From: Paracoccus aeridis
GTDB lineage: Bacteria; Pseudomonadota; Alphaproteobacteria; Rhodobacterales; Rhodobacteraceae
Direction of reading: 5' to 3'
NCBI RefSeq assembly: GCF_004923205.2
Contig: NZ_SELD02000038.1
Coordinates: 1-37,288 of the forward strand
Length of the DNA stretch: 37,288 nucleotides
Shown here piece by piece: positions 24,962-33,858 of the stretch. The translations under genes were made by a program, and so were the position numbers. The first letter of the stretch is position 1; every line of letters starts with the position of its first letter. A model generated the notes under the pieces. That model worked only from the letters and a program-made list of their open reading frames with translations, was not told where the DNA came from and did no database searches.

Positions 24962-26367
24962 CAGAAGATCTCCAGGTCACGGTCCACCATGACGGTGATC
25001 CGCGAGCCCTGCTTGACCTGGATCGTCGGTGGAATACGCAGATAGTCCGCCATCACCGAACTGGTCGCGTTCGCCAGATCGTCGCCCACGTCCTCTGCCG
25101 CTTCACGGGCGGTGTCGTTATCAACATTGTCGGCCGCGAGGCCGGGAAGCGCCGACACCAGAGAGATCAGCGCGGCCGATCCGAACCGTTGGGCGAAGCG
25201 CGAGTTGACCCGCCCCGTGGTGCCCGAGCGGCCGATTTCATCGGCCCCATAGGCCGAGATCGTCACGCTCTGATTGTCGGGCATGATGATCCGTTCCCAT
25301 GCCACCAGAACCCGGTTCTGGCCGATTTCCACGCCGGCCGAGTATTTCCCGATCAGCTTGCTGCCGCGCGGGATCAGGCGACGCGCGCCGTCATAGGAAT
25401 GAACATCCTCGGTCACGACGGCGCGGATCGGGCCGGGCAGGGTTGAATCCAGCGCCGTTTCAAGCGCGGCCTGGATAACCGTGCCCTGCGTCACCGTGTT
25501 CGACGGATTGACGATCACCTGCGCCCGCTGGACCGGCGCGGGCTTGCCGGCGTTCCGCACGAACTCCTCGTTCGGATCGAGGCGCGCGGCCTCCTGCTGC
25601 GCCTGCCCGTCAGCGCCGCCGGCACCGGCCATGCCGCCACCGCCAATCGCGATCATCGGGGAGTTCCGCCGCCGTTCGGCTGCTTCCTCCGCCTCCTGAC
25701 GGCGGCGCTCGAACTCCGCGCGGTCAGGGTCGAAGTCAACCGGATCACCGGCCGGCATGGTCGCCATCGGCTGCCCGAGACGCGCCAGCGACAGCTCGCT
25801 TTGAAGCCCCGCGAGCTCCCGATCCCGCTCCTGCAAGCTGCGTTCAAGTTCGCGCTCGCGTTCTGCCGCCTGCGTTTGAATATCCTTGACTGCCGCCGTG
25901 GCGTCATCGAGCTGCTGCCGCAAGGTCTTCATCGCCGCTACGGTCTCGGCGTCAGGCCCATTGTCAGCCGGACCCTTCCGCAGCGCCGCGATCTCGTTCT
26001 GCATCGCGTTCAGCCGTTCCAGAAGCTCGGCCGTGGCGGGATCGGTCTGCGGCTCGTTCTCGACTGGGGCAGGGGCAGGTGGGGTTTCGTCCCTGACCTG
26101 CTGCGACAGGGCCACAGGTTGCGTACGCGGGTTTTCCAGATCGCCCCAGGCGGAGCCGCCCCGCTGGAACTCGCTAGAGGTCTGCGTGGCAAGCGGCGCT
26201 TCCGCGCTGCCACGTGACAGCGTGTAATAGACGAAGCCGGCAGGAATGACGCTGGCGGCGATTGCCGCAGCGATCACGCCTGGCGACCGGCGCGAGCGCC
26301 GGCCGGGTTCCGGGTCGGAGTCCAGCGACTTCAGGCGGGCCGTGAGATCGGGTTCTTCCTGGGTCAC
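24961..26367 (-). CDS. virB10: T4SS core protein VirB10
   Basis: I start at the GTG at 26367, which overlaps the virB9 stop as GTGA and gives 468 residues; the open frame upstream is inside virB9. The short cytoplasmic N-terminus is followed by one membrane segment (about 30-50), a Pro-rich stretch, a coiled-coil (about 115-175), and the C-terminal TrbI/VirB10 beta-barrel domain, with the recognisable segment RRLIPRGSKLIGKYSAGVE. It spans both membranes and senses ATP energy for channel gating. Confidence 0.95.
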   Translation of the reverse strand: MTQEEPDLTARLKSLDSDPEPGRRSRRSPGVIAAAIAASVIPAGFVYYTLSRGSAEAPLATQTSSEFQRGGSAWGDLENPRTQPVALSQQVRDETPPAPAPVENEPQTDPATAELLERLNAMQNEIAALRKGPADNGPDAETVAAMKTLRQQLDDATAAVKDIQTQAAERERELERSLQERDRELAGLQSELSLARLGQPMATMPAGDPVDFDPDRAEFERRRQEAEEAAERRRNSPMIAIGGGGMAGAGGADGQAQQEAARLDPNEEFVRNAGKPAPVQRAQVIVNPSNTVTQGTVIQAALETALDSTLPGPIRAVVTEDVHSYDGARRLIPRGSKLIGKYSAGVEIGQNRVLVAWERIIMPDNQSVTISAYGADEIGRSGTTGRVNSRFAQRFGSAALISLVSALPGLAADNVDNDTAREAAEDVGDDLANATSSVMADYLRIPPTIQVKQGSRITVMVDRDLEIF

Positions 26368-27053
26368 TTGACGGCTCCCATCATCGCAATCGTGTTTTCG
26401 ATGTCGCCCACTCGCAGTACCCAATAGGGGCTCGTCCCCGAGACCCGCACGGTGCCGTTGTTCGTGGTCTGGCTGTTCACCGATCGCTCACGACCAGCCG
26501 ATACCGAGAAGATCGAGGGCATCTCTCCGTTCGAGCGGAACTTGAAATAGGTGAACGTCCCATCGTCCCACACCTGCTGCGGCGTGATCGAGGTCAGCGC
26601 ATCGGCCCCGTAGTTGGCGTTCGGCGCGCGCCGCTGGACAGCCTTCGACGGCGCGGCGGCGGAGCTGCCGCCCGCATGGGAGAAGCGAACGGCATAGTAT
26701 TCCGCGCTCTTCGATTCACGGGCAGCGAAGTAGTAGGTGTGCTTGTCGGTGAACACGGTGATGTTCGTCCGTGCGCCCGCCATGCGCGGCTTGACGACAA
26801 CCGCCCGACCGCCCGGCACCGCGTCGAAGTCGAAGCTGTCGGTGTCGCCTGCGACCACCGATACGATTTCCTCGCCTGGCCCGAACTCGATGGTGGTGAC
26901 GCGCTCCTGCATCAGCGCCAGGTTATAGACTTGGCCGTCCACATAGCGCGCTTCGCGGATGCGCGGGTCATGCGCGCCAGCGCGCGGGGTGACTTCCGCC
27001 AGCGCGACTGCTGGAACGAGTGCCGCCGCTGCAAAGACGATCCCTTTCATCAT
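26364..27053 (-). CDS. virB9: T4SS outer-membrane complex protein VirB9
   Basis: The start is the ATG pair at 27053/27050, giving MMKGIVFAAAALVPAVALA, a signal peptide with cleavage after ALA; upstream open frame is inside virB8. Mature protein shows the family patterns YVDGQVYNLALMQERVTTIEF and PQQVWDDGTFTYFKF, then a C-terminal beta-domain. Length 229 is on the short side but normal for this group. It forms the outer-membrane core with VirB7 and VirB10. Confidence 0.95.
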   Translation of the reverse strand: MMKGIVFAAAALVPAVALAEVTPRAGAHDPRIREARYVDGQVYNLALMQERVTTIEFGPGEEIVSVVAGDTDSFDFDAVPGGRAVVVKPRMAGARTNITVFTDKHTYYFAARESKSAEYYAVRFSHAGGSSAAAPSKAVQRRAPNANYGADALTSITPQQVWDDGTFTYFKFRSNGEMPSIFSVSAGRERSVNSQTTNNGTVRVSGTSPYWVLRVGDIENTIAMMGAVK

Positions 27054-27061
27054 GGCCTGCC

Positions 27062-27745
27062 TCACTGGAACCTGTCGGACGTGATCACGTATTCGCGCAC
27101 CCGGAAGCCGAAGGGATTGGCCCACACATCGGCCAGCTCCCGCGTCTCCGCCGGAGTGAACTCGAAAGCCAGCGTGACCGTGAACGAGCCGACCGTCTCG
27201 CCGTTCTGGTCCCGCAGCCGCTTGTTGATCCGCACCTGGGCGCGGTCGTTGGTGATGGGGGTGATCGACACCACGTCCACGTCCATCCGCGCCCGATCGC
27301 CATACTTTCTGGGTGGGTAGTCGCGGCTTTCGCTCGACCACAGAGCCCGCATCGTCTCGGCGGCATCGCCCGTGCTGCGTTTCAGGACCGATCGGACGCG
27401 CAGATCGTTGTCGAGTTGATTGTAGGTCTCGCGGTCGCGGACATAGGCGTAGATCAGCGACTCCTGCACCGCCGCCCGCTCATTCATCGAGATCGTCGTC
27501 ACGTTGGCGGTCGGCACCGCCATGCCGGTCGTCGGATCGAAGGGCACCAGAGCCGGGGGCGGGCTCTCGTGGCTCAAGGCTACGATCATCATGCCAAGGC
27601 CCATGACCGCCCCGAAGCCCAAGCCGGTGATCCCGAGAGCCTTCCACTGGCCTTCGCGCCGCAGCGCGCCATAGACCATTTCCTCGGTCACGGTATCCGC
27701 GACCATCGCTCCGGCGTCCGCGCTCTTCCGCTTTCTTCCCAGCAT
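27062..27745 (-). CDS. virB8: T4SS inner-membrane protein VirB8
   Basis: The 227-residue product has a 35-residue cytoplasmic start, one membrane segment (about 36-58), then the periplasmic NTF2-like VirB8 domain with SLIYAYVRDRETYN, RALWSSESRD and NPFGFRVREYVIT at the end. All are typical family landmarks. It sits 8 bp before virB9 and 11 bp after virB5. It nucleates channel assembly. Confidence 0.95.
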   Translation of the reverse strand: MLGRKRKSADAGAMVADTVTEEMVYGALRREGQWKALGITGLGFGAVMGLGMMIVALSHESPPPALVPFDPTTGMAVPTANVTTISMNERAAVQESLIYAYVRDRETYNQLDNDLRVRSVLKRSTGDAAETMRALWSSESRDYPPRKYGDRARMDVDVVSITPITNDRAQVRINKRLRDQNGETVGSFTVTLAFEFTPAETRELADVWANPFGFRVREYVITSDRFQ

Positions 27746-27756
27746 CGGTCCGCCCC

Positions 27757-28548
27757 TCAGTCCAGTTCCGGCATGGTAAGGTCCATGAACTGCTTTTCCT
27801 CCGCCATCTGCGCGGCGGCGGTCACGCCGGTCAGGCCATCGCCCACCGTCTGCATCGACTGGAGCTGCACGAGCTGGAGAAGGGTGATCCCGACCTCGAC
27901 CATGATGCGTGAGTTGTGATCCGTCGCTGCCTTCACGTCCGGCTGGTTCGGGATTTCGGCCGCGAGCGCCGTGAAGCGTTCAGCGCTCACCCCCGAGCGC
28001 GCATAGGCTTCCTCCGCCACGGCTGCGACCATCGCCCCTGTTGTCGCCTGCCGGGCCACGCGCTCCGCGCCGGGGTTGCCCGACTGCGCCATTTTCTGAA
28101 TCTTGCCGCCGGGGAACCCGGATTCTGCCATTACCTGGCTGATCGACTTGTGGACCGAGCCGCAGGAATCCTCGATCAGCGAGGCCCACTCGCCTGTCCG
28201 CAAGCCGGCTTGCAGGGTGTTCAGGATGCCATTGAAATCCCGCTTCAGGAGGCAATCCAGCCGGCCGCCCATGAGCAGGGCGAGAATATCCTTCTCACCT
28301 GTCAGCGCCGCTTCCAGCGCCTGGAGGCGGGCGTATTGCTCTTGCAGAACCTTGATCTGTTCCAGCAGCGCGTCGAGCTGTTCCGTCTGGATGCCCTGAT
28401 CTTCCAGCATGTGCCTGATCTGCTGAACCTGCTGTGCGAGGTTTTGCGGGTCGATCGTCGGTACCCCTTGGCCGGCAGCAGGAAGCGTTCCGAAAAAGCC
28501 GCCGGAGACACACGCGGCCAGAGCAAATTTTCTGATGAAAGGCCGCAT
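27757..28548 (-). CDS. virB5: T4SS minor pilin VirB5
   Basis: The 263-residue product has a signal peptide (cleavage after AAGQ or AAG, residue about 26), then the VirB5-like start GVPTIDPQNLAQQVQQIRHM and long helices (residues about 35-90). It belongs to the VirB5/TraC pilus-tip family. The final residues are KQFMDLTMPELD, matching the end of the next gene's protein and two stretches of the 170-residue secreted protein. It ends 11 bp before virB8 and starts one base after the stop of the following gene's upstream partner. Confidence 0.9.
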   Translation of the reverse strand: MRPFIRKFALAACVSGGFFGTLPAAGQGVPTIDPQNLAQQVQQIRHMLEDQGIQTEQLDALLEQIKVLQEQYARLQALEAALTGEKDILALLMGGRLDCLLKRDFNGILNTLQAGLRTGEWASLIEDSCGSVHKSISQVMAESGFPGGKIQKMAQSGNPGAERVARQATTGAMVAAVAEEAYARSGVSAERFTALAAEIPNQPDVKAATDHNSRIMVEVGITLLQLVQLQSMQTVGDGLTGVTAAAQMAEEKQFMDLTMPELD

Positions 28549-28549
28549 C

Positions 28550-29716
28550 CTAGAAATCCTCCATTGTCAGGTCGAGGAAAGCCTTTTCCTCTGCCTGCGA
28601 TGTTGCAATTGCGAGCTGTTCCGCACTGATCGGCTTGGCGTTGGCGGCCTGCGTGCGGGCCATCAGCACCATGAGCCGCCCGATTTCCGCGCGCGCGTAG
28701 GAATTGAGAGACATAGCCGAGGCATGGTTCGGCGTTTGGTCGATCTGTTCTAGGATCGCCATAAGCCGTTGCGCCGCTGCAGCCGTGGTTATGTTCACCG
28801 CATCGCCATAGCTGGCCGCAGCCATGCCTTGCAGGCCGAGTTCGGCGTTCGCCAGCAATCCCGGCTCGATGGTCCCGAGCGCATCAATGCCGCCGACCTT
28901 TCCCAGATATTCGTTATACTTGTTCGGCACAGCCTGGACGTAATGCCGGGTCTCGTTGAAGGGCGGGACACCCCCGTGCTTCTGCACGTTGCCGGGACCG
29001 GCATTATAAGCGGCAAGGGCGTGAACCACGTTGCCGCCGAACATATTGAGCATCTGTCCGAGATAGCGCGCACCGCCGCGCACCTGGACTACCGGATCGC
29101 TGAAATAGGCCGGATGAATACCGAGATCCTTGGCAGTCCCTTCCATGATCTGCGTAAGGCCATAGGCGCCCACCGGAGATCTTGCGGAAGCATTGAACCG
29201 GCTTTCCTGCCAGATCAGCGCCTGCAACAGGCAGCGCCACTGGACGAGCGAAAGGCCGGCACTCTGTACGCCCGGCAAGCTGTGCGTCTCGCGCGCGATC
29301 TGAATGATGATCTGTTCGACTGAGCCTGAGGCATCGCCAAAAAGGCGCGTCACATCGCCCGAGCTTTCCGTGACCGGATAGACGGCGGAAGTCGAGTTTT
29401 CTGGGGCAGAGCCGGCTTCCAGACCCGCCACGACAGTCGCCGTGTCACCTCCCGCCGTCAGGCTCGATGCATCGAGGATCTGCTGCAGGGCCTCCATCTG
29501 CGATTGCTTGATCGCATCGAGACTCGCACGTTCTCCTGCCTTCTGCTGCTGCAGCGCTGCATCCGCCACCATCTGTTGCAGGACTCTCGCGTTCTCCGCG
29601 AGAGCGTGGCTGTCGATCACCGGGACGCCCTGGCCGAAGCTGGCCGTTGCCACAGCAGCCAGCATCAAGCCGGAGAGGCCCCCCGTGAGCGGCAGGCGGC
29701 TTTTCCGGTCAGACAT
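28550..29716 (-). CDS. Lytic transglycosylase domain in a VirB5-like shell
   Basis: The 388-residue product has a signal sequence and a mature start GQGVPVIDSHALAENARVLQ that parallels VirB5 next door (GQGVPTIDPQNLAQQ). Residues about 150-270 form an SLT lytic transglycosylase domain: the catalytic region IWQESRFNASARSPVGAYGLTQIM with E at about 170, then GGARYLGQML and ALAAYNAGPGNV. The final 100 residues are again VirB5-like helices and end KAFLDLTMEDF. The domain would open peptidoglycan for the pilus, the shell would tie it to the pilus tip. A second, plain transglycosylase (VirB1) is at the start of the operon. Confidence 0.85.
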   Translation of the reverse strand: MSDRKSRLPLTGGLSGLMLAAVATASFGQGVPVIDSHALAENARVLQQMVADAALQQQKAGERASLDAIKQSQMEALQQILDASSLTAGGDTATVVAGLEAGSAPENSTSAVYPVTESSGDVTRLFGDASGSVEQIIIQIARETHSLPGVQSAGLSLVQWRCLLQALIWQESRFNASARSPVGAYGLTQIMEGTAKDLGIHPAYFSDPVVQVRGGARYLGQMLNMFGGNVVHALAAYNAGPGNVQKHGGVPPFNETRHYVQAVPNKYNEYLGKVGGIDALGTIEPGLLANAELGLQGMAAASYGDAVNITTAAAAQRLMAILEQIDQTPNHASAMSLNSYARAEIGRLMVLMARTQAANAKPISAEQLAIATSQAEEKAFLDLTMEDF

Positions 29717-29876
29717 TGGCCGTCACCGCTTCCTGCCACAGCTCCGGCAGCGGCGTGAACTTGCATACCGCCCGGCCCGAGCCGTCGAAACATCTGGATT
29801 TCACCGGCGCAGTCGTTGCCGTGGCACAACCGCCGACAGCGAGCGCGAGGGCCAGCACCATCATCCGCTTCATCAT
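29709..29876 (-). CDS. virB7: VirB7-like lipoprotein, 55 aa
   Basis: The product MMKRMMVLALALAVGG then C17 has a lipoprotein signal with lipobox VGGC and a short mature part containing two further cysteines (C29, C38). Size and position fit VirB7, the small outer-membrane lipoprotein that stabilises VirB9, often by a disulfide. The ATG overlaps the virB4 stop (ATGA), and the stop overlaps the next gene by 8 bp. The family is too short to identify by sequence, so the call rests on lipobox, size and operon position. Confidence 0.78.
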   Translation of the reverse strand: MMKRMMVLALALAVGGCATATTAPVKSRCFDGSGRAVCKFTPLPELWQEAVTANV

Positions 29877-32257
29877 TGCGCTTTCCTCCAGAAATCCGGG
29901 TGCGTCCGATAATCCTCCCCTACGACCGCCTCGCCGGCCTTCAGCCCGCCGAGGACCGCGAGATACTGGCCCAAGGGGGACAGATCGGCGTCGATGACGA
30001 CGGACCCCTGATCGTCGCGCACCAAGGCCAGATGCGAGGCCGGAGAGGCTCCGAGCATCACCTCCATCTCCTTGTCGGTCAGTTGGAGCGGGCCGTAATC
30101 GCTGGCCTTCGCCCGCGTGTTCGGCAGCAGGATCTGCGTCGGCAGCGCCTGCAGGATGGTGCTGCCCGTCCGCGTCTTTTCGAGTTGCGACGCGAACTGC
30201 GTCATCATCACGACGACCGTGTTCTGCTTGCGTGCGGTCACAAGCCAATCTTCGAGCTTTGCCGCGAAATACGGGTTGTCGAACGCCTTCCACGCCTCGT
30301 CGATCAGGACGATGGTGGGCTGGCGATCCTCGATCTTCCGCTCGATCCGGCGGAAGATGTAGGACAAGACCGCCATCCGGGTCGTCTCATTATCGGTGTC
30401 GAGAATCCCGGTCAGGTCGAAGCCGACCACCTCGCCATCGAGCGAGAACGTATCCTGGTTGGTGCCCCCAAAAATCCATCCGAACCGGCCGTCTGCTGCC
30501 CATTCGCGCACCCGCTCGGAAAGGTCGCCATCGTCGTCGGCCGAGCGGAACTGACCTGCGAACTCGTCCCAATTCCGAAGAGCGGGATCGAGGGCTTCCG
30601 CGTTCTGCCGCACCACCTGCTGCACGAAATGGGTCTGCTGCGGCGTGAGCTGCGGTCCGCGCGATTCCAGCAGCGTCACCAGCCAGTCGGTCAGCCATTC
30701 CCGGCCTGAGGCATCGGTTTCCACCCACAGCGGGTTCAGCCCCGTGGACTGTCCGCCGCGGATTGTCTTGTAGCTGCCCCCGAGTGCGCGCAGCCCCATT
30801 TCCAGCCCGTAGCGGTAATCGAAGGCGAAGATGCGGGCGCCCGCCCGCCGGGCCTGCGCCATCAGGAAGGTCGCCAGCACCGACTTTCCTGAGCCGGAAC
30901 GGCCAAGAATGATCGTGTGGCCGCTCGTCGGCTCCGCCGAGGGCTGGCCGCGCTCGTGGAACGAGAATCGGAAGGCCGACCGCTCCGGCGTAGGGAAAAT
31001 CGCCATCGGGGTGCCCCACGGCGTCTCGTAGGGGGCTTTCCCCAACGGGGTCCGGTGCAGCGCCGCCATGTCCGCGAAGTTCATGTTGGTGATCGCGGCG
31101 CGGCGGGCGCGATAAGCCGCATTGCCCGGATGCTGCGCGAACAGATGCGCGCGGGCCGCATAGGGTTCGGTCAGCATCTTCACGCCCGAGGCGGCGGCGA
31201 TGTTGCGGATTTCAGCAGCGATCGTGTCCAGCTTGCTTTCGCTGTCGGTGAACACCGCGACCGTCATGTGGTGGTCGCCAAAGATCAGCCTTTGTGAGGC
31301 CAGATCGTCGGCTGCGGCTACCAGTTCCTGTTGCAGCGAGATCGCCGCATCCTCGGCCGACCGCATCATGTGGATCTGGCGACGGATGCGGTCCGCCATG
31401 ACCGTCGAGTTGACTGGTGTGAAGCTGTGCGTAACCACCATGTCGAGCGGCAATGCCAGGTCGTCGAACATCGTGCAGTAGGTCTGGCGCGGGTAGTTTT
31501 TCACCGCGAAAATCTGCCCGACCCGATCCGACACCGATCCGCCGGTCACATAGAACCTGCCGCCTTTGAAGCTGATCCGGGCGTTCGCCACATCATCCGC
31601 CACAATGGACGGTGCTCCGATGCCACCGCGCGGGTACGTCGGCAGCTCGATCCCCGTGTTGATGGATTCCAGAAAGCCGAGCAACTCACCCGAGGACGCG
31701 GTAAGAACACGCGCGTCCATCCCCGTGAAGCTCTGCGCGAGGAACTTCATGACTTCTTCGAGCTGACGAACCTGCCCTTCGGCCTGCGCCTGCATCGTCG
31801 GGCCCGAGAGCCGCCGCAGCAACGGGATACGCGACACCCCGACCGGGCGCTTGATGACGGTGATCGTCAGTGTCCGGTCGCGCAGGCCGGCCGCGGCCAG
31901 ATGGCGTGACCAGCGCTCATCAACCGCGCCGGCGAAGCCGCGATCATGAATGGGCTTTGCAGCGAGATCGACCGCGCGCGAAACCTTGTGGACGTAGAAG
32001 CTGAATCCTGCGCCAGCTTGGGCGATGATCGTCGCGAAGATCGCCCGCGCCTTGTCCAGATCGGCGTCGTCAGCGGTGAAGCTGTTGAGGCCAGTGACCC
32101 GCAGGCACTGGAAAAATTCGTTGCCGCGCGTGCGGATCGTCCGATCATCGACCAACCGCACATAGGGAAGATGCAAGGCCAGCCGCGCTTCCTTGCCAGT
32201 GAACTTCGGCAACATCGAAACGGCTGCAGGGCCGCGTTCATCGAAGTCACGGGGCAT
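29873..32257 (-). CDS. virB4: T4SS ATPase VirB4
   Basis: The 794-residue product has the VirB4 layout: N-terminal CagE/TrbE domain (to about 420), Walker A GRSGSGKS at 452-459, and Walker B TIVLIDEAW at 648-656, then the motif VMMTQFASQLE near 685-695. It overlaps virB3 by 11 bp. It energises pilus assembly and substrate passage at the inner membrane. Confidence 0.96.
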   Translation of the reverse strand: MPRDFDERGPAAVSMLPKFTGKEARLALHLPYVRLVDDRTIRTRGNEFFQCLRVTGLNSFTADDADLDKARAIFATIIAQAGAGFSFYVHKVSRAVDLAAKPIHDRGFAGAVDERWSRHLAAAGLRDRTLTITVIKRPVGVSRIPLLRRLSGPTMQAQAEGQVRQLEEVMKFLAQSFTGMDARVLTASSGELLGFLESINTGIELPTYPRGGIGAPSIVADDVANARISFKGGRFYVTGGSVSDRVGQIFAVKNYPRQTYCTMFDDLALPLDMVVTHSFTPVNSTVMADRIRRQIHMMRSAEDAAISLQQELVAAADDLASQRLIFGDHHMTVAVFTDSESKLDTIAAEIRNIAAASGVKMLTEPYAARAHLFAQHPGNAAYRARRAAITNMNFADMAALHRTPLGKAPYETPWGTPMAIFPTPERSAFRFSFHERGQPSAEPTSGHTIILGRSGSGKSVLATFLMAQARRAGARIFAFDYRYGLEMGLRALGGSYKTIRGGQSTGLNPLWVETDASGREWLTDWLVTLLESRGPQLTPQQTHFVQQVVRQNAEALDPALRNWDEFAGQFRSADDDGDLSERVREWAADGRFGWIFGGTNQDTFSLDGEVVGFDLTGILDTDNETTRMAVLSYIFRRIERKIEDRQPTIVLIDEAWKAFDNPYFAAKLEDWLVTARKQNTVVVMMTQFASQLEKTRTGSTILQALPTQILLPNTRAKASDYGPLQLTDKEMEVMLGASPASHLALVRDDQGSVVIDADLSPLGQYLAVLGGLKAGEAVVGEDYRTHPDFWRKAQ

Positions 32258-32525
32258 AGCTGTCTCCGTCCCAGACGTCGCGGTTCTTGGTCGGGCGCGT
32301 GTTCTGTGACACCACCCGGATCACTTCCATGAAGTTCGGGTCCCATTCCGCCGCCATCCACAGCGCGGGATAGGCCGCAGCCGCCACCACGAAGGTCAGC
32401 AGCGACTGAGACCAGATCAGGACGAGAACGGTCCCGAAAATCCACAGCATCGCATAGAAGATCGGCAACCCGAGAAGTCGGGGAGGCCGGATGAGACCGA
32501 GGAAAACCGGAGACCGTTCCGCCAT
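32247..32525 (-). CDS. virB3: T4SS protein VirB3
   Basis: Starting at the ATG at 32525 gives 92 residues, matching the small VirB3 family: MAERSPVFLGLIRPPRLLG, a hydrophobic hairpin (about 20-60) and a polar tail. The longer open frame upstream is inside virB2. It starts one base after the virB2 stop and is adjacent to virB4, its usual partner. Confidence 0.9.
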   Translation of the reverse strand: MAERSPVFLGLIRPPRLLGLPIFYAMLWIFGTVLVLIWSQSLLTFVVAAAAYPALWMAAEWDPNFMEVIRVVSQNTRPTKNRDVWDGDSYAP

Positions 32526-32526
32526 C

Positions 32527-32823
32527 TTACGGCGCGCCCCAGATCGCGGAAGTGATGGTCGCGGCACCAGCGACAATCGCAATCGCAACGACGACGAACA
32601 TCGCTTGGCGGAAGTCGATGATGCCGAACAGCCAGCTTATCCCGACGCCGACCACCGCGAGGGTCGCGATGGCGATGCCGAGCGGACCCGTGATCGTGTC
32701 GATGATCCCTTGCAGCAGGTTAGTCACCGGCGACAGATCGATGGACTGCGCCATAGCCGGATCGCCGCCCAGCATCACCGCCGCAATGGCGATAATGCCG
32801 AGATAAACCAGTGTCTTGCTCAT
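32527..32823 (-). CDS. virB2: Major pilin VirB2
   Basis: The 98-residue product has a signal peptide with cleavage after AMA (residue 25), then two hydrophobic segments (about 45-63 and 68-95) typical of TrbC/VirB2 pilins: ITGPLGIAIATLAVVGVGI and AMFVVVAIAIVAGAATI. Its ATG overlaps the virB1 stop (ATGA). It is the structural subunit of the conjugative pilus. Confidence 0.93.
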   Translation of the reverse strand: MSKTLVYLGIIAIAAVMLGGDPAMAQSIDLSPVTNLLQGIIDTITGPLGIAIATLAVVGVGISWLFGIIDFRQAMFVVVAIAIVAGAATITSAIWGAP

Positions 32824-33506
32824 GCAGATTCTCCTTTGAGCCGATTAAAAACGGCCATTACCTTTGAAACATGGCCGACTGTTTCCCGGTAGGGCGGGAT
32901 TCCTTGGTATTTCTCTACTGCACCGGGACCGGCGTTATAGCCAGCTAGCGCCAATTCGGGAGAGCCGAATTTTCGCATGAGCATCAGGAGATAACGGGCA
33001 GAGCCGTCTAGATTTTGGTGGACATTGTGCGGATCAACGCCGAGCGTGCTGGCGGTGTCAGGCATTAGCTGCCCGAGACCGATTGCGCCTACTCTTGAAA
33101 CCGCCGCGTGATTGTAGGCGCTTTCAATCTCAACATTAGCTTGGAAGAAAAAGACCCAATCGGTCACGCTCATTTCGACGGAGCGCAACACCGGATCACC
33201 GGCATAGCGCAGCGCCGTTTCATGGATCGCTTTCAGAACTTCGCCGCGCGGCCGGATCGGTGCAGGCACCCTGACATCGCCGGCATCAATCGCAGCCGTT
33301 TGCGGAACGGCCACACGTTCTGGCAGGATCAGAACACCGCCAGGACCATAGTGTTTTGCGAAACCTCGGTGGGTTTCAGCGCGGCCGAACGCACCGTCCG
33401 ACCGGAAGCTCATCACTAGACTATCAGCAGCCGCCGGAGTGGTTACGGCCAGCAGGCTAGTTAGGGTCGTGACCCACCAGAACTTGCCCGTCGTGCGTAA
33501 TCTCAA
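32820..33506 (-). CDS. virB1: Lytic transglycosylase VirB1
   Basis: The frame begins with a TTG at 33506, giving a signal peptide (MRLRTTGKFWWVTTLTSLLA to AAAD) and an AAAGGG ribosome site about 9 bp upstream; no ATG is in frame before the mature part. Residues about 110-225 form the SLT domain: NVEIESAYNHAAVSRVGAIG with E near 126, GLGQLMPDTAS, and ALAGYNAGPGAVEKY. It cuts peptidoglycan locally for the channel. It overlaps the upstream gene by 50 bp, an unusually large overlap. Confidence 0.88.
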   Translation of the reverse strand: MRLRTTGKFWWVTTLTSLLAVTTPAAADSLVMSFRSDGAFGRAETHRGFAKHYGPGGVLILPERVAVPQTAAIDAGDVRVPAPIRPRGEVLKAIHETALRYAGDPVLRSVEMSVTDWVFFFQANVEIESAYNHAAVSRVGAIGLGQLMPDTASTLGVDPHNVHQNLDGSARYLLMLMRKFGSPELALAGYNAGPGAVEKYQGIPPYRETVGHVSKVMAVFNRLKGESA

Positions 33507-33858
33507 CAGTCTCGCCCTTTACCATCGGGACTGCTGCCACTGTAATTCCAAGGTCCATAAGAAAACTCGTCACGCCATGGGCAGAGAGGATAAGCTTTGG
33601 ATCCATGTTCTTTTTTTGCACTACAATCAGTCGATCAGCACGGTCAGGTGATACGCAAAACACCTGCCACTGACCTACCCAAGAGGAGCGTATCCTCTCA
33701 GCATCCTGCGCGCACAAGACCAGGACCGACCAGCCATCCGCTATCTTCTCTCTGAACCGATCCTCGTAAATCACGTGCCAGCGGTCTTTCTGCATCTTTT
33801 CCTCCATCCAGCGATGGAGGCCGTTCTTAAGCGTTTTTGGCTCCATGTGAACTGTCAT
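33457..33858 (-). CDS. First gene of the virB operon, unknown, 133 aa
   Basis: No family recognised. The product is soluble, with a Lys/Arg-rich first 35 residues (RWMEEKMQKDRWHVIYEDRF) and regular beta-alpha-like segments afterwards, without a signal peptide. A start at 33846 (MEPK) is also possible. It lies between a cluster of AACTGT repeats and virB1, so it may be a cytoplasmic regulator of the operon, which is inference. Its GC content looks lower than that of the following genes. Confidence 0.65.
   Translation of the reverse strand: MTVHMEPKTLKNGLHRWMEEKMQKDRWHVIYEDRFREKIADGWSVLVLCAQDAERIRSSWVGQWQVFCVSPDRADRLIVVQKKNMDPKLILSAHGVTSFLMDLGITVAAVPMVKGETVEITHDGQVLVGHDPN

Noticed and set aside
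29877..30293. Upstream part of the open frame that contains the VirB7-like lipoprotein
   Set aside because: It lies inside virB4 in another frame; the lipoprotein signal begins only at 29876.
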